Below are positions 21,976 through 30,282 of a stretch of DNA of 32,784 bases, piece after piece. How positions within the stretch are numbered: the stretch's first letter is position 1; every line of letters starts with the position of its first letter. Position numbers and translations under genes: made by a program. The notes under the pieces were generated by a model that was not told where the DNA came from, ran no database searches, and saw only the letters and a program-made list of their open reading frames with translations. The DNA lies in IMG/VR virus record IMGVR_UViG_3300042392_001828, positions 1-32,784 of that record; one strand, written 5' to 3'. The stretch comes from a virus.

Positions 21976-22583
21976 TCGTCCACCTTTTCGATGATGCCTA
22001 GGCGGCGCAAGCCGTCCTCGACGAAACGGACTTGCCGCCCGTGGGCCTCGCAGAAACGAGTTACTGCAAGCTCCACCGATGGGTTGTCGCAATCGTCCGC
22101 GAGGATCACGGGGCAATCCGCGACCAGTGCCAGATCGGAAAAGCAACCCGCGTCCGAATGATCCCCGTCAACGTGCGCGAACTTCGCCCCGTCTGGCAGA
22201 CGATAGATCGAATGGGAGTTGGCTACGATCAACCGGGCATCGATGGCTTGCGTCTTCATCATCGCGCGGAACCATGGAATGGTTTTGTGGGAATCGTCAT
22301 CCAATCCGCCGTCGATGCAAACCGCGGAGAAGACTGCTCCGATGTGATCCGCGCCCGTTGCGAAGGCCAGCATTGAATACCCCGCGCGGCTTCCGATCTC
22401 CAGCATCGGGCAGATTTGGCGACCGTAGGACTTCGCCGCGGCGAGAGCAATTGACGCCTTCCATGCGTAGTGCATCGCAACGCGGTCATCGAGTTTGAAC
22501 CAATCAAGCGGCATCCATCGCGCGGCAAGAACCCTTCGCACATCTGCAATTAACACTTCATCGGGCGGAATCAGTGCGATCAT
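21972..22583 (-). CDS. class I SAM-dependent methyltransferase (Methyltransf_24 type)
   Basis: 203 residues. The SAM-binding glycine loop is PMLEIGSRAGYSMLAF and motif II is VCIDGGLDDD. The motif AHVDGDHSDAGCFSDL is characteristic of Methyltransf_24 proteins, which often methylate sugars. ILADDCDNPSVELAV follows. The start at 22583 has GGAG about 11 bases upstream and overlaps the previous gene by 26 bases. Its place between a glycosyltransferase and a glycosidase-like protein suggests glycan methylation. Confidence 0.75.
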   Translation of the reverse strand: MIALIPPDEVLIADVRRVLAARWMPLDWFKLDDRVAMHYAWKASIALAAAKSYGRQICPMLEIGSRAGYSMLAFATGADHIGAVFSAVCIDGGLDDDSHKTIPWFRAMMKTQAIDARLIVANSHSIYRLPDGAKFAHVDGDHSDAGCFSDLALVADCPVILADDCDNPSVELAVTRFCEAHGRQVRFVEDGLRRLGIIEKVDE

Positions 22584-23667
22584 TTGGCGATAGCTCCAGT
22601 TTGCAAAACAGGGGCGCGGTGAGGTTCCAAGCGGCATCCGCGGAGATCGTCACTGCCCAGGCTTCCGCGTCCCGAACTCCAAACGTGATGACCACTTTCC
22701 CGCCGCTCGCAGCCATGCCAGCGGCAAACTCAATTGCCCGCGGTTCCCTGAAAGAGAACGGACGGGAAACCCGTGCCAGTTGGAGGGTATTCGTAAACCA
22801 GACCAACCGATGTTCGTAGGCCCTCTGGTTGCCGATCCAAGCAACCTCATGGACGCAGGCCAGCCACCCGCTCCCGAAGGGGATCAACTGGGAACCGCCC
22901 CGGAAGCCGCGGGAAATCGGGTCTGCCTCCCAGTGACGCAACAGGCAGTATTCGTCGGGGTAGTCTCTGCGCTCCTGAACGGAGAGCGTGTAGCCGTTGA
23001 CGTTGGCCGCATAGAGCCAGCCCGCTTTCCCAACGAGCGGCATCCAGTTCTTTTCGTGTTCCTGGGCCCCCGCCGATTCGATGACGCGGAGGGAATGGAA
23101 CCGGGCTTGACGTATGTCAAGTTCCGCCGTGGCGATACGGCAGCGCCCATCGAACGGCGCAACGTCCCGCACCGTGGCCGATACGCCGATACCGCTGGCT
23201 GTTGGTCGAAGCCTGCAGTCCTCCAGGCCCGTAACTGGGAATCCGGTTGTCTGGTAATCGGGCCCCTCGATGCGCCTCGAGGAAATGACCGAAAGATCGG
23301 GCGCAAGTTCGCAGAGGATATTCGTCGTGCGAATCGTGCCCGCGTCCTCGTCTGGCATCACATAGCGACCATCCAAGATTGCGTAGTTGGATGATCGGAC
23401 AATCGCAAGGAACCCGCCATCCCGCGCGAGGATCGTTGGATTGAACAGCGACCAACCTTCCTCCGCGGGTGGAACGTCCAAGCGAACGAAGGTTGCCGTT
23501 GCCAGTTCGTCTAGGGTCGCAGCGTAGTTCGTGCGAGCGGAACGAACGGCTTGTTCCGTTTCCTCATCGATGCCAAGCGATAGCAACCGCTCGCAGGCGC
23601 GGAGGCCCGCTTCATGCTCACCGCATTTGTGCCCGTTGTTGGCGATTGATAGCAGGGAATCTATCAC
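22558..23667 (-). CDS. beta-propeller glycosidase/phosphorylase-like protein with TPR-like N-terminus
   Basis: 369 residues from a GTG with GGAGG upstream. The N-terminal ~55 residues are TPR-like helices (GLRACERLLSLGIDEETEQA). The rest matches five-bladed propellers of the GH43/GH130 kind: LFNPTILARDGGFLAIVRS, TGLEDCRLR, EKNWMPLVGKAGWLYA, RGGSQLIPFGSGWLACVHEV and VVITFGVRDAEAW. The acidic and basic residues of NP, EDCR, EKNW, HEV and GxxD motifs are kept. Members often travel with glycosyltransferases. It is the first gene of the glycan cassette, preceded by its own promoter candidate. Exact reaction unknown. Confidence 0.65.
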   Translation of the reverse strand: MIDSLLSIANNGHKCGEHEAGLRACERLLSLGIDEETEQAVRSARTNYAATLDELATATFVRLDVPPAEEGWSLFNPTILARDGGFLAIVRSSNYAILDGRYVMPDEDAGTIRTTNILCELAPDLSVISSRRIEGPDYQTTGFPVTGLEDCRLRPTASGIGVSATVRDVAPFDGRCRIATAELDIRQARFHSLRVIESAGAQEHEKNWMPLVGKAGWLYAANVNGYTLSVQERRDYPDEYCLLRHWEADPISRGFRGGSQLIPFGSGWLACVHEVAWIGNQRAYEHRLVWFTNTLQLARVSRPFSFREPRAIEFAAGMAASGGKVVITFGVRDAEAWAVTISADAAWNLTAPLFCKLELSPNDRTDSAR

Positions 23668-23696
23668 TGTGCCTCCGTGCGAAAGGTTACTTCCGC

Positions 23697-23724
23697 ATCA
23701 TCGGATAGCGCGGGAGGCTGTCAA
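23697..23724 (-). promoter_or_regulatory. candidate promoter of the glycan cassette
   Basis: On the minus strand there is a perfect -35 TTGACA (23724-23719), a 16-base spacer and GATGAT (23702-23697), 4/6 to consensus. This lies in the 83-base gap just before the cassette. It would let the three glycan genes be expressed apart from the structural operon. Confidence 0.5.
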
Positions 23725-23750
23725 TCGTTACTTCCCTATTCTTCCCGCGT

Positions 23751-24074
23751 TTATTCCCAGATCATCGGCTCTTGCGGCGGCATCATTTCCATTGCTTCGC
23801 CCCACGAAATAACCTCAACGCTCGCGCCGAGGACGGCTTGATCCGCCGCAAGCCACATTGCGGCCAAAAGCCCGCCGGGCCTGACTTCGGTCAGAACGTC
23901 CGCGCACAACATCAGCCGACCATCGACCAGCGGCGACGGGACCGGAACGCAGTTGCTGGAGCCGTAGGCGGCGTGAAGTTGGCCGAGCCTTGCGGCCAGG
24001 GCGGGGGCAAACACGAGCGCGAGACCGCGGGCCTCGGTGTCACTGATCGGCAGGGAGAGGTCGCGCAGCAGCAT
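23751..24074 (-). CDS. small tail-fibre-associated protein, 107 aa
   Basis: 107 residues from an ATG at 24074 with GGGAGGTAACGC upstream: MLLRDLSLPISDTEARGLA, then APALAARLGQLHAAYGSSNC, LVDGRLMLCADVLTEV and GLLAAMWLAADQAV. No family is named. Small proteins of this look often follow fibre genes in related phages, perhaps as chaperones or accessory fibre subunits. It ends the fibre group before the glycan cassette. Confidence 0.6.
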   Translation of the reverse strand: MLLRDLSLPISDTEARGLALVFAPALAARLGQLHAAYGSSNCVPVPSPLVDGRLMLCADVLTEVRPGGLLAAMWLAADQAVLGASVEVISWGEAMEMMPPQEPMIWE

Positions 24075-24078
24075 TGCG

Positions 24079-24924
24079 TTACCTCCCGAGAGCGGTGTTG
24101 AGTTCAATCACCGCAGCAGAGAACGCGGCGGCCTGGGTGGCGTTTAGGCCGGTGCCGATAGAGTAAATGCGGAATGTTCCCGCGCTGTATTGGATGATGC
24201 TGCCGATGTTGTTCAGGGCAAACACAGAGACCGGAAACGTCTGAGAGTTTGGAGAGACGGACGTTGTGTTAGTGACAGTCAGTGACCCGCTGCGGTAGAT
24301 CGAAGATGCCGTTGCCGATGTCCTCGTGCCAATAATGTGAGATTCCGCTGTCGCTGGAGACGCGATCAATGGAAACTGCCCCGTCAAAAACGACCCTTGG
24401 CGGTACGACCGGCCCGTGCCGTTGAACGTCGCATGCTCGTAGAAGAAGAACGAGTTCGAGGAATTGCCGTCCGACGACCCCATAAACGCACGCGAACCGG
24501 AAGTAACAAGCCCAGTAGCGCTGACCGACATATGCGAGCTGGTTGTCGTCGGCAGGTTGGCGACGGTAAATCCGGTCTGAAGATACTTGTTCGTCCCGTT
24601 GCCCCTGAGGCCGCCCGTGGCTCCCGTCTCGACGAAGTCGGCCGACACGAAATTGACGTTGGTATCAGTCACATTTCCGAACGTCGTGCCGCCGAACGTC
24701 GGCCCTCGGTAAAGCGGGACAAGAGCGCCGGACAGGTTGCCGCCAGCGAAGGGATTGAGCCTGTAGATGGCCGAGCGGTACGCCCCTTGATCCGCCGCCG
24801 CGCAGAAGTCGCTGACGGCCCGCAGTACCGTCGTCGAGATCGTGCCGCCGTTGGACGAGGCGCGGGTGGCCCAGTCGATGGCTTCGTGGTGGATCGTCCG
24901 TGAAACGAACACCGGGAGCGGCAT
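24079..24924 (-). CDS. tail fibre / receptor-binding-like protein, 281 aa
   Basis: 281 residues from MPLPVFVSRTIHHEAIDWAT; a longer frame to 25005 is a shadow. A helical segment (TTVLRAVSDFCAAADQ) is followed by YRLNPFAGGNLSGALVPLYRG and a beta-rich Ser/Thr/Gly body (HMSVSATGLVTSGSRAFMGS), ending in GLNATQAAAFSAAVIELNTA. This resembles LamG-like fibre tips seen in phage tail proteins. The ATG shares a base with the collagen-like gene stop, which suggests that the two proteins assemble together. Confidence 0.6.
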   Translation of the reverse strand: MPLPVFVSRTIHHEAIDWATRASSNGGTISTTVLRAVSDFCAAADQGAYRSAIYRLNPFAGGNLSGALVPLYRGPTFGGTTFGNVTDTNVNFVSADFVETGATGGLRGNGTNKYLQTGFTVANLPTTTSSHMSVSATGLVTSGSRAFMGSSDGNSSNSFFFYEHATFNGTGRSYRQGSFLTGQFPLIASPATAESHIIGTRTSATASSIYRSGSLTVTNTTSVSPNSQTFPVSVFALNNIGSIIQYSAGTFRIYSIGTGLNATQAAAFSAAVIELNTALGR

Positions 24925-25739
24925 CAGATCACCCGCCACTGGGTGCCGTCGTACTGCGCCACGACGTTCCCGCCGTTGACGGGAGCGACCACCGAGCCCG
25001 CCCACGGCACCGCGAATCGAGCGTTGGCGTTCGCGCCGGTCGCGTGCTGGAACGTCGCCGCTCCGGTGGTGCCAACGACGAGGAACTGTTTCGTGGTGCC
25101 CGTTGGCCCCGTGATCGAAAGAGCCTGGATCGCCGCGCCGGTGGCAAGCGTGAGGTAGTACACGTCGAACCCGCCGTCGAGTGTCAGCGGGTTGTAGACC
25201 CCAGTGCCAGACAACAAAACACCCGTGACGGTTGTTTGGAAGCCGGGGCCCGTGGCACCCGTGGCTCCATCGCTGCCGTTGCTTCCGTTCGTTCCGTTGC
25301 TCCCCGCCGCACCAGCCGGGCCCGTATCTCCGCGAGGCCCCGTAACCGTGGAAGCGGGCCCCGTATCCCCGCGAGGCCCCGTAACCGTGGAAGCCTCGCC
25401 AGTGGGCCCCGCAGGCCCCGTAACGGTCGATGCCGCCCCGGGGCTCCCCGTGGGCCCGGGAACGGTAGACGCAGCCCCAGGGGTTCCCGGGGCACCGTCC
25501 GCGCCGCGCGGGCCCGTATCGCCCCGGGGCCCGGTAACGGTTGACGCTGGGCCCGTGCTGCCGACCCCAGCCTGACCCGGGGGCCCCGTAGGCCCGTTGA
25601 CTCCTTGGGAAACAAGGTAATCCCGCAACTGCTGGATCGATGCCCGCCGCGCGCCGCCAGCCTGGGAGACGAGGACAAGGTCAGCGCCGGTCATCCCCGT
25701 TACCGCGGTCAGATCACCAACGCGCTTTTGCAGTGGCAT
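24924..25739 (-). CDS. collagen-like tail fibre protein
   Basis: 271 residues. The N-terminal ~46 residues (LQKRVGDLTAVTGMTGADLV, RRASIQQLRDYLVSQG) are a virion-attachment domain of the kind seen in phage fibres. Residues ~48-170 are Gly-x-y collagen repeats with Pro. The end is a beta-rich knob (VYYLTLATGAAIQALSITG, VVAQYDGTQWRVI). Within the collagen part a phrase (A/E)STV(T/P)GP recurs five times, twice as a near-identical 39-base DNA repeat. It should form a trimeric stalk. Confidence 0.8.
   Translation of the reverse strand: MPLQKRVGDLTAVTGMTGADLVLVSQAGGARRASIQQLRDYLVSQGVNGPTGPPGQAGVGSTGPASTVTGPRGDTGPRGADGAPGTPGAASTVPGPTGSPGAASTVTGPAGPTGEASTVTGPRGDTGPASTVTGPRGDTGPAGAAGSNGTNGSNGSDGATGATGPGFQTTVTGVLLSGTGVYNPLTLDGGFDVYYLTLATGAAIQALSITGPTGTTKQFLVVGTTGAATFQHATGANANARFAVPWAGSVVAPVNGGNVVAQYDGTQWRVI
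25318..25394 (-). repeat. two near-identical 39-base tandem units in the collagen-like gene
   Basis: Each unit encodes GPASTVTGPRGDT. They differ by a base or two and form the most regular part of a longer imperfect repeat array that encodes the collagen stalk. Such repeats can expand or shrink, so fibre length may vary and short-read assembly may be unreliable here. Confidence 0.7.
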
Positions 25740-25742
25740 TGG

Positions 25743-26162
25743 TTACTCCACAAGCGGGACAACGATTTCGTCGCCCTGCTCTGTGACAATGTAATTCAGA
25801 TCGCGGTCGATGCGCTTCGTGTGGACTCTCACCAGCGATTCAAATGCGTCCCCGTAATGGAAGACGGGAACTCCTTTCGGGGCGGCGACTTCGTAGAACC
25901 GCGCGACCCCGTCCATCTCCTCTACGATCTGGTCACCTCGCAGCGGAACCCCGTAGGGTAGCGCGGCAACGGTCATGAGGAAGTCGCGCGATTCAAAAGT
26001 CTCGATGACCCCGTTTTGGTTTGCGGCCTCGAATGTCGATCTGCCAATCGTCGCCAAGCATTGCGAAGTGTTGGCACCGCGCTTGTATGCGACCGTGACC
26101 GCAGCGGACGCGGCGAGTTGCCCCGCCAGCCATGCGGCACCAGATCGGAGGAGATCGGCCAA
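25743..26162 (-). CDS. head-tail connector-like protein, 139 aa
   Basis: 139 residues from a TTG at 26162, with GAGGTG as ribosome-binding site: MADLLRSGAAWLAGQL, then strands VTVAYKRGANTSQCLATIG, RDFLMTVAALPYGVPLRGDQ and GVARFYEVAAPKG. VRVHTKRI closes a small domain. Its place between the capsid cement gene and the fibre genes suggests a head completion or connector protein. An identical-looking TTG start context is used by the next gene upstream. Confidence 0.55.
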   Translation of the reverse strand: MADLLRSGAAWLAGQLAASAAVTVAYKRGANTSQCLATIGRSTFEAANQNGVIETFESRDFLMTVAALPYGVPLRGDQIVEEMDGVARFYEVAAPKGVPVFHYGDAFESLVRVHTKRIDRDLNYIVTEQGDEIVVPLVE

Positions 26163-26253
26163 GGCAACACCTCACGCGGGAACGCAAGCCCCGCGAGCGG
26201 AAGCGACGTTGCGCTATCCGCTCGCGGGTTGCGTGGGATCAACCGTCGATGGA

Positions 26254-26583
26254 TCACGTTCCGACGTTAAGCAGAACCTTCACCGTCGTGTCGGTAGCGA
26301 CACGGGCCGCGGCGAGGCGACCCGCGTAGGCACCCGTCGAAGCATGGGCGATTCCGCTCGCCGCGTAGTAGCGGATCGAAGAACCCTGGGCCCCGGTCGC
26401 GCCCGTAGCACATGGCATGAAGACAACACCGCGGGTCAGGACCGAACCCAGCTTGTTCGCTGCAATCGGCACGGCGGCAACCGTGACGAGCGTATCGAGG
26501 ACAACCACCTGCCCCGCCACAACGGCGGAAGCGGGGGTGTAGTCGATGGATTCGCCCGGCTGGAAATATCCGATATCGGCCAA
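26254..26583 (-). CDS. capsid cement/decoration protein (DUF2190-like)
   Basis: 109 residues from a TTG at 26583 with GAGGTG five bases before; a GTG at 26625 is less likely. The sequence GESIDYTPASAVVAGQVVVL, then VTVAAVPIAANKLGSVLTRG and TDTTVKVLLNVG is the pattern of DUF2190 proteins, small beta-barrels that decorate or cement capsids. It lies right after the major capsid gene, the expected position. The 91 bases after it hold no other gene. Confidence 0.75.
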   Translation of the reverse strand: MADIGYFQPGESIDYTPASAVVAGQVVVLDTLVTVAAVPIAANKLGSVLTRGVVFMPCATGATGAQGSSIRYYAASGIAHASTGAYAGRLAAARVATDTTVKVLLNVGT

Positions 26584-26625
26584 GGGATCACCTCGTTTCT
26601 TTGGTTGGAGTTTTGGAACCCTCAC

Positions 26626-26656
26626 GCGGAGCGGGTGGATTCACCACCCGCCCCGC
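26626..26656 (-). repeat. strong hairpin after the major capsid gene
   Basis: A 13-base stem (CCACCCGCCCCGC against GCGGAGCGGGTGG, one G-U pair) with loop ATTCA lies in the 88-base gap between capsid and cement genes. There is no U-run. It may protect capsid mRNA or partly terminate transcription, giving more capsid mRNA than downstream message. Confidence 0.55.
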
Positions 26657-26671
26657 TGCGGATTACTGCGT

Positions 26672-28600
26672 TCAGGAAACCGCCAAGCGGAGGGTCGAGA
26701 GCGGTTCAGACTTGGAAACTCCAAAGTCCATATATCCGCGGATACTTACCCCAAGCTTGTCAGCATCGGGCATGACGTTCTCAATCGTCGGCGTTTGCTG
26801 CCCGTTGAGGAACACCACATCCATCGCGGAGAGATCGGCGGCATCGGCCATGAGGAACCAAGTCGTTGCCGAAGTGAGATAGTTGCTCACCACAACGTCG
26901 TACCGACCGCGAAGAACATTGTTCGACGGGGCCCGGCTGGCAGCGTTACCGACACCGTCCGCGATGAGAAGCGAACTCGTCATCAGCTCCGCAGCGGTGA
27001 TCTCCAGTTCCGGCGGAACGAGGAGGATACGCGGAGCGATCCCGAGCGGGTTGCCATCGGGATCGGTCAACTTTCGGAACGCGGTCGCGGCAGTCTTCAA
27101 CGAAGACAGCGAGAGCGCGTTACCAGCCGCAGCCGTGACCGACTGATAATAGCTGGCATTGCTCGCAAGGAACTCCGCCCAAATCGTCTCGTTGAGGGCG
27201 AGAGCGCTTCCTCGACCCATCCGCTGCGGGATAGCCGAAAGAGCGTTCAAGTCATCGTTGTAGAGATCGGCTCTTGTAATCTGGCTCATGACCCCCCACG
27301 TTTCCGCGGAGAGGCTGCGCTTGTAGTCGGTCGCGTTGGCGGTTTTCAGTTCGCCACCGTTACCAACCTTCTTGAACTTGAAATCGCCATTCAACCGGAA
27401 CAGGTTGATAGCCTTGAAGTCGTTGACCGAACGAACCGCGCTGATGCGCTGCCAAGCGTTCTCGACAGAGTTGAACCCCTGGAGGAGAAACTTGTTGACC
27501 ACCGCGGAGAGGAGGTCAGCGATCTGGTGCGAAGCGAAAGCCGCCTGGATGATGAGCGGCAAGCTCCGGTCGTTGACCCTCGCGCTTCCCGTGTATCCGT
27601 TGGCCCGCGCGGCCTGGACGAACACTTCGGAAAGCGAGAGATCACGCCGGTTCTTGTCCGCGGCTTCCAGGGTCTTCGCGTCGTAATGCTTCTCCACACC
27701 GTGGAGGCCAGCATTGACGCAAAGCGCGGCCTCGATCACCGATGCCGAAGGCATGGAAGCCTCGACAACGTGGATCGCGGGACCGGCGGGACGCTGGGCC
27801 CGGGCCTCCAGCAACTTAGCGGTTGCGGCCTGGGCCTCCAGCAATTGCCCCAGACGCTCGTTCTGCGCGGCAAGTTCCGCCCGCAGTTCGTTCAGCGAAG
27901 CGGGGTTGCCGTCGCTGACGCTCGCGCCATCCCCGCCCTTGGCCTGGACGATGGGAGCCTTGTTATCCGCAGCGCCGTTCGCCGCGGCTTCCACCGATAC
28001 GGTGGGCTTGGGGTTCGTGGCGTCGTGCGCCATATCGAGGCCCTTCATCGCTTCCGCAGCGATCGCGGCAGACGTAGCGGGGTCTGCGCCCATCAAGACA
28101 ACTGAAACCTCCCGCAGCTTGGCGCTGCGGACTACGGAGATCGGGCCCACGAAGTCGCGCCCGTTGACGGCAACTTTCTGGCCCGCGGCAAAGTTCTCAA
28201 TTCGCCCGGGGTCTGCCCCGATGCTGGCCTGGAACTTCATTCCCTTTTTGGCGAGTTGGAGAACGCGCTCCGCGATGGGAGACGTTCCGAAGATTTCGCC
28301 GGACAACGTCAGTTGTCGCCCGTCGTTATTGAGCATTGACGATTGGCCCAGGATCGCATCGAGGGAGGTGTCATGCCCCCAAAGGATCGGAACGCTATGG
28401 CTCGCCTCAAGTCCGTTGAGATCGACAACGAGCGGACTGCGCGACCATGATTGGCGGATAGCCGCGCCGGTATAGCCAACCATTTGAAACGTTGGCGTTC
28501 TCTCGAGTCCGCTTTCCATTGCGGAAAGCTCGATCTCCGCGGAGAGCGCAAGAACGTTGACCTTCGCGGCCTGGGCATCGGTAGCGTTTCGGTCGCTCAT
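26672..28600 (-). CDS. fused prohead protease - major capsid protein (Mu gpT-like)
   Basis: 642 residues. Residues 1-180 form an HK97-type prohead serine protease with His76 (ILWGHDTS) and Ser126 (KFQASIGAD). An Ala/Gly-rich linker and a coiled coil at ~233-270 (LNELRAELAAQNERLGQLLE) serve as a scaffold-like delta region. From about 290 the capsid domain follows. Its conserved phrases resemble Mu gpT-type capsids: FKAINLFRLNGDFKFKKVG, MSQITRADLYNDDLNALS, QRMGRGSALALNETIWAEFL and MDVVFLNGQQTPTIE. Protease, scaffold and shell are thus on one chain, and self-cleavage would release the shell protein. ATGA overlap with the portal gene. Confidence 0.9.
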   Translation of the reverse strand: MSDRNATDAQAAKVNVLALSAEIELSAMESGLERTPTFQMVGYTGAAIRQSWSRSPLVVDLNGLEASHSVPILWGHDTSLDAILGQSSMLNNDGRQLTLSGEIFGTSPIAERVLQLAKKGMKFQASIGADPGRIENFAAGQKVAVNGRDFVGPISVVRSAKLREVSVVLMGADPATSAAIAAEAMKGLDMAHDATNPKPTVSVEAAANGAADNKAPIVQAKGGDGASVSDGNPASLNELRAELAAQNERLGQLLEAQAATAKLLEARAQRPAGPAIHVVEASMPSASVIEAALCVNAGLHGVEKHYDAKTLEAADKNRRDLSLSEVFVQAARANGYTGSARVNDRSLPLIIQAAFASHQIADLLSAVVNKFLLQGFNSVENAWQRISAVRSVNDFKAINLFRLNGDFKFKKVGNGGELKTANATDYKRSLSAETWGVMSQITRADLYNDDLNALSAIPQRMGRGSALALNETIWAEFLASNASYYQSVTAAAGNALSLSSLKTAATAFRKLTDPDGNPLGIAPRILLVPPELEITAAELMTSSLLIADGVGNAASRAPSNNVLRGRYDVVVSNYLTSATTWFLMADAADLSAMDVVFLNGQQTPTIENVMPDADKLGVSIRGYMDFGVSKSEPLSTLRLAVS

Positions 28601-30051
28601 GCTTCGGCCTCGTCTTCCGCGTCTTGGGTTTGGGTTTCTTGGTAGGTCGCTTCCGGTTGGAGATCGACCATCAAATTGAGATCACGCATGAGCGCGATTT
28701 CTTTTGCCCGCTGCGCCAACTCGACTTGCCAATCCTTGCCCTGCTTCCCGTACTCATGGGCAAGCGTTGTCGTGTGGGTGCGGAGGCGCGTCTCTTGCGC
28801 GTTGGCTTCCTTCGATGGGTCAACGTGCTCGCGCCCATCCCAGGCCCATTCCCAATCCCATTCGGAGATTGGCGGCATCCCCCCGGGGATAAGACCAAGC
28901 GGAATGGCTTCGTCGCACCATGCAAGGAAAATGCGGTCGAGCGCGGTATGCCGCAGGTCATCGCGCTCCGTGCGGATCATCTCATGGTAAAGGGCATGAT
29001 CCATCCGACCCGAAGCGTAGTTGTAGCCCGACGAATCAAGCGCGGTCATGTTGTACGGCAACCCAACGGATCGCCCGATCTCGTTGAGGATTTCGCGCTT
29101 GAACATCGAATACGTTGACGTTGGCTGTTCCGCCTTGAGTTGCGAAATGTCATAGCCGCTGGGGAGCGTGACGATGGAACGCTTCTGAATGTCCATACTC
29201 TGGAACGCGCCGCCGTCAACCTCGTCCACTTCCGCCGCTGGGGAGTTGGTATGGAGGAACGCGGCAAAGTCCGCAGCGGTTTCGGCTGCGGCAATCACGG
29301 CATCGGTGAAGCGGCGCATCGAGCCAAAGAGGCGAAGCGCGGGGGCGACTTCCGAAAGACCGCGATGCTGCGCGGGGCGGATTTGCTTGAACCAATGGAT
29401 GACGTATTTCGCTTCGATGCGGTCGAAGTCGAAATTGGAAATCATGTAGTTGGAACCGGGATGATATTTCAGCCGCTTGTAGGCGACCACATTCCCGTAC
29501 TCGTCAAACTCCAGACCGTCAACAATCGACCCTTCGGGGGTCGTGTTGGGAATGTAGAGGCCAATCGGGGTGGCGATCATTTCCGCCTCGATCAAGCGGA
29601 GATCAAGCTGGACCCCGTCAAGGGTTGGATTCGTGACGAACTGCGCGAAGGCTTCGCCGTCGATCAACCGCGATTGGCGCATCGTTCGCAACTTGGCCGC
29701 GAGTTTGATTCGATGCCCCCAGCGCGAGAAGGCCCGCTCAACGGCGCGGTCTGCCTCTTGGTTCCCGGTCTGAATCTGGAGGCGCGGGCCCGTGCCGATA
29801 AGATCGGAGGCGAGGGTTTCGGTGATCCCCGCCAGATACGAATTGTTCAGACGTTCGTATCGGGCGCGGTTGCGGATTCGTTGCCGCTTGACCGCGGTTA
29901 GCGCGCCGTCGAGGGAGTACCAATCCGCGTTGGCCCAATGGGCAGAATCGTCGGACTGCTCCGCGATATCGATGCGCGCCCTGACCCGCTGCGGCTGGGG
30001 GGCCTGCGGCGGGGCCTGGGGGACGCGGCGGAAGAGATCGAGGAATCCCAT
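28597..30051 (-). CDS. portal protein (lambda family)
   Basis: 484 residues. Signature stretches of the lambda-type portal family (PF05136) are present: ARYERLNNSYLAGITETLAS, DLIGTGPRLQ, RQSRLIDGEAFAQFV, SNFDFDRIEAKYVIHWFKQ, RPAQHRGLSEVAPAL and GLPYNMTALDSSGYNYASGR. The C-terminus is acidic and disordered. Twelve copies form the ring through which DNA enters the head. It begins with no gap after the small head protein (TAG directly followed by ATG). Confidence 0.95.
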   Translation of the reverse strand: MGFLDLFRRVPQAPPQAPQPQRVRARIDIAEQSDDSAHWANADWYSLDGALTAVKRQRIRNRARYERLNNSYLAGITETLASDLIGTGPRLQIQTGNQEADRAVERAFSRWGHRIKLAAKLRTMRQSRLIDGEAFAQFVTNPTLDGVQLDLRLIEAEMIATPIGLYIPNTTPEGSIVDGLEFDEYGNVVAYKRLKYHPGSNYMISNFDFDRIEAKYVIHWFKQIRPAQHRGLSEVAPALRLFGSMRRFTDAVIAAAETAADFAAFLHTNSPAAEVDEVDGGAFQSMDIQKRSIVTLPSGYDISQLKAEQPTSTYSMFKREILNEIGRSVGLPYNMTALDSSGYNYASGRMDHALYHEMIRTERDDLRHTALDRIFLAWCDEAIPLGLIPGGMPPISEWDWEWAWDGREHVDPSKEANAQETRLRTHTTTLAHEYGKQGKDWQVELAQRAKEIALMRDLNLMVDLQPEATYQETQTQDAEDEAEA

Positions 30052-30249
30052 CTAGATCGTCCCCCCGGGCTTGAGGGACGAAATACGGAGCCCACGATAG
30101 ACGGTCTTCGCCGCAGCCTTTGCGGCAAGGTATTGATCCGCCGCGATTTGATCCGCGAGGGAATGCGCCTCCGCTTCGCCTGCGTCAGTGCGCACGCGCT
30201 TGGGAGCTTGGGCCGCGGCTTGGAGTGCGTCGGATACTTCGTCTGCCAT
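30052..30249 (-). CDS. small head protein upstream of portal (gpW position)
   Basis: 65 residues: VSDALQAAAQAPKRVRTDAG, then HSLADQIAADQYLAAKAAAK and TVYRGLRISSLKPGG. Lambda has gpW at this spot, and similar 60-70-residue proteins with an IAADxYLA phrase and RGLR end are common before portals. Homology to gpW itself is not evident, so I call it by position only. A terminator and the third copy of the 14-base element lie just upstream, so it is the first gene of the head transcript. Confidence 0.65.
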   Translation of the reverse strand: MADEVSDALQAAAQAPKRVRTDAGEAEAHSLADQIAADQYLAAKAAAKTVYRGLRISSLKPGGTI

Positions 30250-30282
30250 GCCCTAAACGGTATGGCAACGCGCGGGAATCCT

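Noticed and set aside
25290-25560. A CRISPR-like repeat array
   Set aside because: The repeats are in frame within a collagen-like protein (Gly-x-y) and have no unique spacers of constant length.
24079-25739. A diversity-generating retroelement acting on the fibre genes
   Set aside because: No reverse transcriptase and no template/variable repeat pair was seen in the window.
26546-28105. 519-residue plus-strand open frame opposite the capsid gene
   Set aside because: It is the reverse shadow of the protease-capsid fusion. Its Arg/Gly-rich composition and lack of a ribosome-binding site argue against it.
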